Positions 60,701 to 64,000 of a stretch of 64,000 nt of DNA are shown in pieces. The notes beneath the pieces were generated by a model. The model searched no databases, was not told where the DNA came from, and saw only the letters and a list, made by a program, of their open reading frames with translations. Source of the DNA: Halobacteriovoraceae bacterium. Lineage in GTDB: Bacteria; Bdellovibrionota; Bacteriovoracia; Bacteriovoracales; Bacteriovoracaceae. The position numbers and the translations under genes were made by a program. How positions within the stretch are numbered: the stretch's first letter is position 1; each line of letters begins with the position of its first letter. The stretch covers positions 124,001 to 188,000 of the forward strand of contig PASN01000008.1 of assembly GCA_002711995.1 (NCBI GenBank). Direction: 5' to 3'.

Positions 60701-61030
60701 TTCAACAGTTTTTTCCCAGTGTGGAAGACTTGGATCTTGTTCACTCTTAGCATTCTCCAACTCCCTTTCAAATTTTTGGTTTATTCGAATCCCAATTTCA
60801 CCCGCTGCTTTTTTAGTAAATGTCATAAGCACGACTTTAGACAGCTTAGACTTTATATATTGGTCAAATTGTCCGTCCCTAGACTCATCAAATTGTTTGA
60901 TCCATTTATGAGCAAGATAAACCAAATGCTCAGTTAGAACAAAAGTCTTGCCTGACCCGGCTCCAGCGCTTAGAAGTGCACCCGTTGTGTTTTCGATTGC
61001 TTTTAGTTGCTCAGAGTTTGCGCCGGCCAT
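57716..61030 (-). CDS. AddA-like UvrD/RecB-family helicase-nuclease
   Basis: An ATP-driven helicase with a C-terminal nuclease for double-strand-break repair. The 1104-aa protein has Walker A GAGSGKT (23-29), motif Ia MTFTKKAAGEI, Walker B YLIVDEFQDTSF, VGDVKQAIYGFRGGE, ASKGLEFNRILLGG and LFYVACTRAENEL. The nuclease (about 880-1100) shows CPRKFYL, GIPDLII and EIWDFKTGR (PD-(D/E)XK), and ends CEHCDFNKICSK. One Cys before and three after the nuclease core suggest an iron-sulfur cluster, more usual in AddB. I use ATG 61030, with GGAGG 9 bp upstream inside the end of the partner gene. Confidence 0.9.
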   Translation of the reverse strand: MAGANSEQLKAIENTTGALLSAGAGSGKTFVLTEHLVYLAHKWIKQFDESRDGQFDQYIKSKLSKVVLMTFTKKAAGEIGIRINQKFERELENAKSEQDPSLPHWEKTVEKLDSLTVSTIHGYCYKLIKQGFFSQVNPNDDIIGEAEFSKQIEEIFLDWLEDSVGREDSFYKTILKEKNNVLSSLKGILADPTLRLMWKNIDIESFELEDLNETIKQLLWHQNFSQIFEEQASLGQWSDFKDKDWFKFLERFEEFRSNFDFSLASLNRWILELSSEDWKIPRAPGAKSIPQDAKDFYKLVKEFKDFLKKNEKDFLQFEEDGLAQVRGWYGQFQNLFMHVEAAYSEKPGFTFGDLEYIVNENLDVQSIREMVKSEYEYLIVDEFQDTSFIQFNILSKIVDGDYSRIFCVGDVKQAIYGFRGGELGVFFEMQQKTPLKLSLLNNYRSDKDIIKFNNSLFDYLFKLGLGFEGSDHYAVEVERQNAPIPERANGKIYEIEANLEFLEGDLEKLSSSDVEYLEALALACEIKSNLDKNNETTAVLYRKLKPSKVLMQILLSMDIGFTSQVKIPMLEDPILGMFDMLVKHSFNHGKLKDQFLEHSLNSYFSLLNVEVLNTLSEAKKFESNISYYGLYQSFLLFLSSIGIVNSNYKNNLENIKLLIDMCGGDLGEIASKMDAWSELSYSLDFQYGKNPKKVVLMSAHASKGLEFNRILLGGIYTNDNSMGMKEMFGKSPYSFKWSEELTGKKKFKSPHYMLEQAVAKRKEFSESKRLFYVACTRAENELAWVRLEFGKLKATVAKGSWVSGLQKFLTQDEEGMDFNQEISKNIKTYDISKEFDLGFLQRMANQPPMFHFDNLGVESASGKTKVMLMPELSVTRLALVTQCPRKFYLQNILKLDSDALFKEDRNSDIDQLSSKSFSSSERGIEVHDELSKTILSDFNIAPSKYQNQVEWVVENLKEFGDNANFISERPMKFEMFQYMISGIPDLIIQDVEKGVCEIWDFKTGRVKKEAPESYWFQLKAYAYALFNSKGMESVNQIKLVLCYVDNKINLDQIVSKEDVENYLWNYILLANDSDKVDTNYCEHCDFNKICSKKDLSSCTPSFSC

Positions 61031-61032
61031 AC

Positions 61033-63381
61033 CTAAAAACCTCCAGCTCTTGAACAAGTCTTATTAAAGTCACAAAAGCCACACACATTTGAAGATTGTG
61101 GCTCAGCTCGAAAGACTTGGTCTGATTCAATTCTTCCTATTGTTTGGGCCTCAAATTCTTTGTATTTATCAAAGAGCTCCTCGAATCCCTTCTCAATAGA
61201 GATTGCTTTGGCACCAAATATGCCTTTAAATCTCTCCTTTGAGTCTGAAGAACCGAAGTAAAGCGTCGACTCCTCCATTTCACTAAGGCAAATATACCCA
61301 AGACATAGGTTTTTTGACTTTCTCTCCCAGTGATTTGCATAAAACCATAATTGAATTTTTTCAAAAGACTTAAAGCCTTTCTGAGAAGGAATGGAGCCCT
61401 TCCCTCTTTTGAAGTCCACCAAAAAAATATCATCTGGTGTTTCAATTACACAGTCAATGCTCCCCCTGAATCCTTTCTGCCCAATGCCTTGTTCAAATTT
61501 AACAACGAATTCACTGCTAGATTTGATTCTTAGCAGTTCTTGAATAGCGACCTGTGTAAGGTTGAAGATTTCATGTTTGTAATCAGCAGTGGCTGCCAGT
61601 GAAACCTCTTTCTCATCCAATGCTTTTAAAAGAAGCTCGCCAACTAAATTCCAATGATCTTGTTCACTGTAGTGAGAGAAGTTGTTAACATAGTCCTCAA
61701 TTGTTTTATGCTGAACGCGTCCAAGCTCCAAGGCCTGCATTCGATCTTTAAAAGTATAGTCTGGACTGTATTTTAATCCGTACTTATAGAAAAACTTCTG
61801 TGGGCAATCAATGTAGGTCTGAATTTTGGTTGAGCTAAATGGAGAAAAGGATGCAAACGCCTTATCCTTTGGCACGGGGTGATAGACAGTTTCCTTTTCA
61901 AAGCTCATCGTATTTGAAACGTCTTTTAAGTCGACACAATCAAACAGGTCTTTCCAATTCTGATCCCTATCCAAAACTCCATCTTCAATAAGTGCAAGAG
62001 AGTTTTCATCCAGCACATCCAAAACTTTTTCACGTAAAGCAATATATTCCAGCTCGGCCCTTCTCAGTGGACCGATGGAGCTTAGGTACTTTTCAACACC
62101 CTCTGTATAAGTGGTGAGGGAGCCTTTTGGGGATGTAAAGTCAGATGAGACACAAAATATTTTAGAGCTTTGCCTACTAACATCCTCCAGCTCCTTTAAA
62201 CTTTTTATTTCAACATTAAACTTCTCCATACTAAGAGAGGTTTTGGATACTCTTGGGGAGTCCAGAGAAAGCGTTTCTTTAAAGATTTTTAAATCAAATT
62301 GAGAAACTGTTTCATTATCTTCACTCAGCTCTCTCCACTCGTTGACCACATTTTTTAAAAGCTGAATTGCCTTTATTGCTCTAAAGTCTTGAGCCTCGAC
62401 ACAATGCCAGGTAAGACGCTCAAGCTCATCCAAAAGCTCCTCTGTTGTTTCAAACTCTCCATCTGAAACTGTTTCCATTAACCAGTTTACCTTGTCGGAA
62501 AGAATATCCACTGAGGCCTTAAACTTGGCCTTTGAGAGATTAGCCTGTTGAAGCTTCTCAAAGTTTGGATGTCGATCGCCTAATATTATTTGGGTGTTGG
62601 ACCCTATGCGCTTTTCCAGAATTCCTTTTAGGGACTTGGAAAGATAATTTCTAGGAAATGTGGATATCTCAATTGATTTTCTTGGTCTTTCTTCATCCAC
62701 ATACTCTTTTTCAACCTGATCAGAATCCAGCCAACTTAGCCAGTCCCAGTCAGAAAGGCTTTCATATACTCTTTGATAAACAGGCAGCACAATGTTGTCC
62801 CTTATAGAGTACGATCTAAGCAAGTCCACCTGCGAGGCAGATAGAAAATCAAAGCCTAAAAAGACTATGTTTCTCTCAGTTTTAAAATCTATGGGGATTT
62901 CACCCGAACGAAGCACCTCTGAGAGTTGGAAGTAAGAACGGTGCTCATCATAAATATCCAGTTGATTAAGAATTTGATGCATTCTTATCGTTCCCAATGC
63001 AATTGAATCATCAAAGTGTTCCAAGGCCGTTTCAAGAACATCATCACTCATAGAGAAACTTCTAAGATCAGTAAGTAGATGAAAGCAACGTTGGAAGAGT
63101 TCGTAGCTTGGATTTTCGAGTCCTAGTTTTTTCCAAAGAGTGGATAGAAGTAAAAGAAGGTCTGACTTGCCGCGATAGTTCTGTGAAACCTCATCCCCTA
63201 CCAGCACGCTTAACTCGTCTTTTAAAAACTTGGAAATGGTTAAGACATCAACGTCAGCTAGGTTGTGGCCAATCTTACGCCTGATTATATCGGCCGTTTG
63301 TGGGCTTGGCGCAACAATCTTGGCATTCTCTAAAGCTGCCAATCCCTGCTCATAGAGGTTGTCTGTCTGGTTGAAAAGCAT
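61033..63381 (-). CDS. AddB-like PD-(D/E)XK nuclease subunit
   Basis: Partner of the AddA-like helicase in a RecBCD-type complex. The 782-aa protein has a degenerate helicase-like N-terminal half (KIVAPSPQTADIIRR instead of a true Walker A; RNIVFLGFDFLS), and a C-terminal nuclease with CPQKFFYKYGL, GSIDCVIETPDD, IFLVDFKRGKG and final CGFCDFNKTCS. The four Cys fit the 4Fe-4S staple of AddB/Cas4 nucleases. I start at ATG 63381; an ATG at 63444 is in frame but gives an unlikely Cys/Ile-rich start. It is 2 bp upstream of the helicase gene and divergent from hslO. Confidence 0.85.
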   Translation of the reverse strand: MLFNQTDNLYEQGLAALENAKIVAPSPQTADIIRRKIGHNLADVDVLTISKFLKDELSVLVGDEVSQNYRGKSDLLLLLSTLWKKLGLENPSYELFQRCFHLLTDLRSFSMSDDVLETALEHFDDSIALGTIRMHQILNQLDIYDEHRSYFQLSEVLRSGEIPIDFKTERNIVFLGFDFLSASQVDLLRSYSIRDNIVLPVYQRVYESLSDWDWLSWLDSDQVEKEYVDEERPRKSIEISTFPRNYLSKSLKGILEKRIGSNTQIILGDRHPNFEKLQQANLSKAKFKASVDILSDKVNWLMETVSDGEFETTEELLDELERLTWHCVEAQDFRAIKAIQLLKNVVNEWRELSEDNETVSQFDLKIFKETLSLDSPRVSKTSLSMEKFNVEIKSLKELEDVSRQSSKIFCVSSDFTSPKGSLTTYTEGVEKYLSSIGPLRRAELEYIALREKVLDVLDENSLALIEDGVLDRDQNWKDLFDCVDLKDVSNTMSFEKETVYHPVPKDKAFASFSPFSSTKIQTYIDCPQKFFYKYGLKYSPDYTFKDRMQALELGRVQHKTIEDYVNNFSHYSEQDHWNLVGELLLKALDEKEVSLAATADYKHEIFNLTQVAIQELLRIKSSSEFVVKFEQGIGQKGFRGSIDCVIETPDDIFLVDFKRGKGSIPSQKGFKSFEKIQLWFYANHWERKSKNLCLGYICLSEMEESTLYFGSSDSKERFKGIFGAKAISIEKGFEELFDKYKEFEAQTIGRIESDQVFRAEPQSSNVCGFCDFNKTCSRAGGF

Positions 63382-63438
63382 TATTCTCAGCATGAATGTT
63401 GAAATTATACAGCAACCAAACAAGGGGAAAAGGTTAAA

Positions 63439-64000
63439 ATGCAAGAAAGCCGATTATTTAGCTTCATTGATGAGAAAAGTGCGTTTACGCTTCATTTTTT
63501 ACATGGAGGCAAGCTCATTCAAGATATAGTGCAAGTTCACAACATTGGTCCAATGGCATATGAATTCTATAGGGATTCCATTCTAACATCCATGCAAATG
63601 CTTAATTTTATGAAAGCTACAGAAAACATGGGGTTTTACATTGACTCTGATGAGCCTTACTTCCGACTAAAAATTGAAATGAATGAAAAAGGGACAATGA
63701 GAACTTTGCTATTACCTGAGGAGTTCGAAGATTTCCCAAAAACGGTTTCAGGAAAAGCGAGAGTAACAAAGGCCTTTCCAAACAAGACCCCGTACTCATC
63801 GGTAATTCAATTAAAGGACCACCCTGCAGCTGATATTGTGAATCAGGCCCTTAAAGACTCATACCAAGTGCAGGCAAAAGTGTCTGTAGGCCATGCAGAT
63901 TTAAGTGTGATGTTTTCCAAGCTTCCACCATCAAAGCTTTCTGAAAAATTTGAAGAGATCATTGATGAGCCTCTTGAAACATTTTTGGAAACCCACAAAG
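63439..64000 (+). CDS. hslO: Redox-regulated chaperone Hsp33 (partial, C-terminus off window)
   Basis: A holdase chaperone switched on by oxidation. The first 187 residues read SRLFSFIDEKSAFTLHFLHG, then MLNFMKATENMGFYIDSDEP, KIEMNEKGTMRTLLLPEEF, TPYSSVIQLKDHPAADIV and MFSKLPPSKL, following the Hsp33 N-terminal domain. The zinc-binding four-Cys switch is beyond the window edge, so redox control cannot be checked. AAGG lies 7 bp upstream of the ATG at 63439. It is divergent from the AddB-like gene, with 57 bp between the starts. Confidence 0.85.
   Translation, partial: MQESRLFSFIDEKSAFTLHFLHGGKLIQDIVQVHNIGPMAYEFYRDSILTSMQMLNFMKATENMGFYIDSDEPYFRLKIEMNEKGTMRTLLLPEEFEDFPKTVSGKARVTKAFPNKTPYSSVIQLKDHPAADIVNQALKDSYQVQAKVSVGHADLSVMFSKLPPSKLSEKFEEIIDEPLETFLETHK

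Overview
The window looks like chromosomal DNA of a moderately AT-rich (roughly 40% G+C by eye) member of the Bdellovibrionota, closest in flavour to the Bacteriovoracales. This is inferred from gene content: an Agl/Glt-type gliding-machinery cluster with an AgmX/PglI C-terminal domain protein and a myxobacterial-type outer-membrane barrel, many exported hydrolases and lipoproteins, and several HTH and pseudo-receiver proteins of the kind found in that group. No rRNA, tRNA, CRISPR array, insertion sequence, phage gene or integrase was recognised.

Layout. 1-6795: partial manA (-), then metH-metF-polyprenol-P-mannose synthase-like GT2-PAP2 phosphatase (+). 6722-9436: exported unknown protein, DCC thiol protein and M14 carboxypeptidase (-). 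9552-13676: operon of a repeat-rich acidic protein, a possible PilZ-like protein and a receiver-TPR protein (-). 13844-16976: mgtE, manC (+) and nagB (-). 17014-20656: a self-contained sigma-54 locus, with an NtrC-type activator, a near-consensus sigma-54 promoter and a three-gene operon ending in an unknown lipoprotein. 20653-24572: psd, an HtrA protease, an aminotransferase and a Crp-like regulator. 24576-31202: Opp/Yej-type ABC importer without an ATPase, a QueD-like enzyme, a methyltransferase with a signal peptide and two unknown genes (-). 31461-33588: groES-groEL with promoter and terminator. 33693-40909: an interrupted ClC channel, a lipoprotein, an exported C26 amidotransferase plus an M1-like metalloprotease, oxyR, ahpC with an OxyR operator, and a DUF481 barrel. 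41038-47106: unknown exported protein, cupin lipoprotein, polA (with an in-frame stop near its end), RDD protein, trxA, gmhA. 47238-57675: the gliding cluster, with an ExbB/ExbD/ExbD motor (+) facing a seven-gene operon (-). 57716-64000: AddA/AddB-like recombination nucleases (-) and the start of hslO (+).

How genes fit together. manA, manC and the GT2 enzyme give most of a route from fructose-6-P to GDP-mannose and polyprenol-P-mannose; phosphomannomutase is not in the window. metH and metF make and use methyl-tetrahydrofolate. oxyR and ahpC are a peroxide-response pair. The motor genes probably energise the convergent envelope complex.

The most unusual signals are: (1) a probable programmed -1 frameshift in the large TPR gene of the gliding cluster, with an upstream SD-like element, slippery GGGAAAA, a 6-nt spacer and a 9-bp stem, though a one-base homopolymer deletion is the simpler rival; (2) single in-frame TAA codons in otherwise intact ClC and polA genes; (3) the sigma-54 locus with a repeated 13-bp palindrome as candidate enhancer; (4) the low-complexity acidic repeat protein cotranscribed with signalling proteins.
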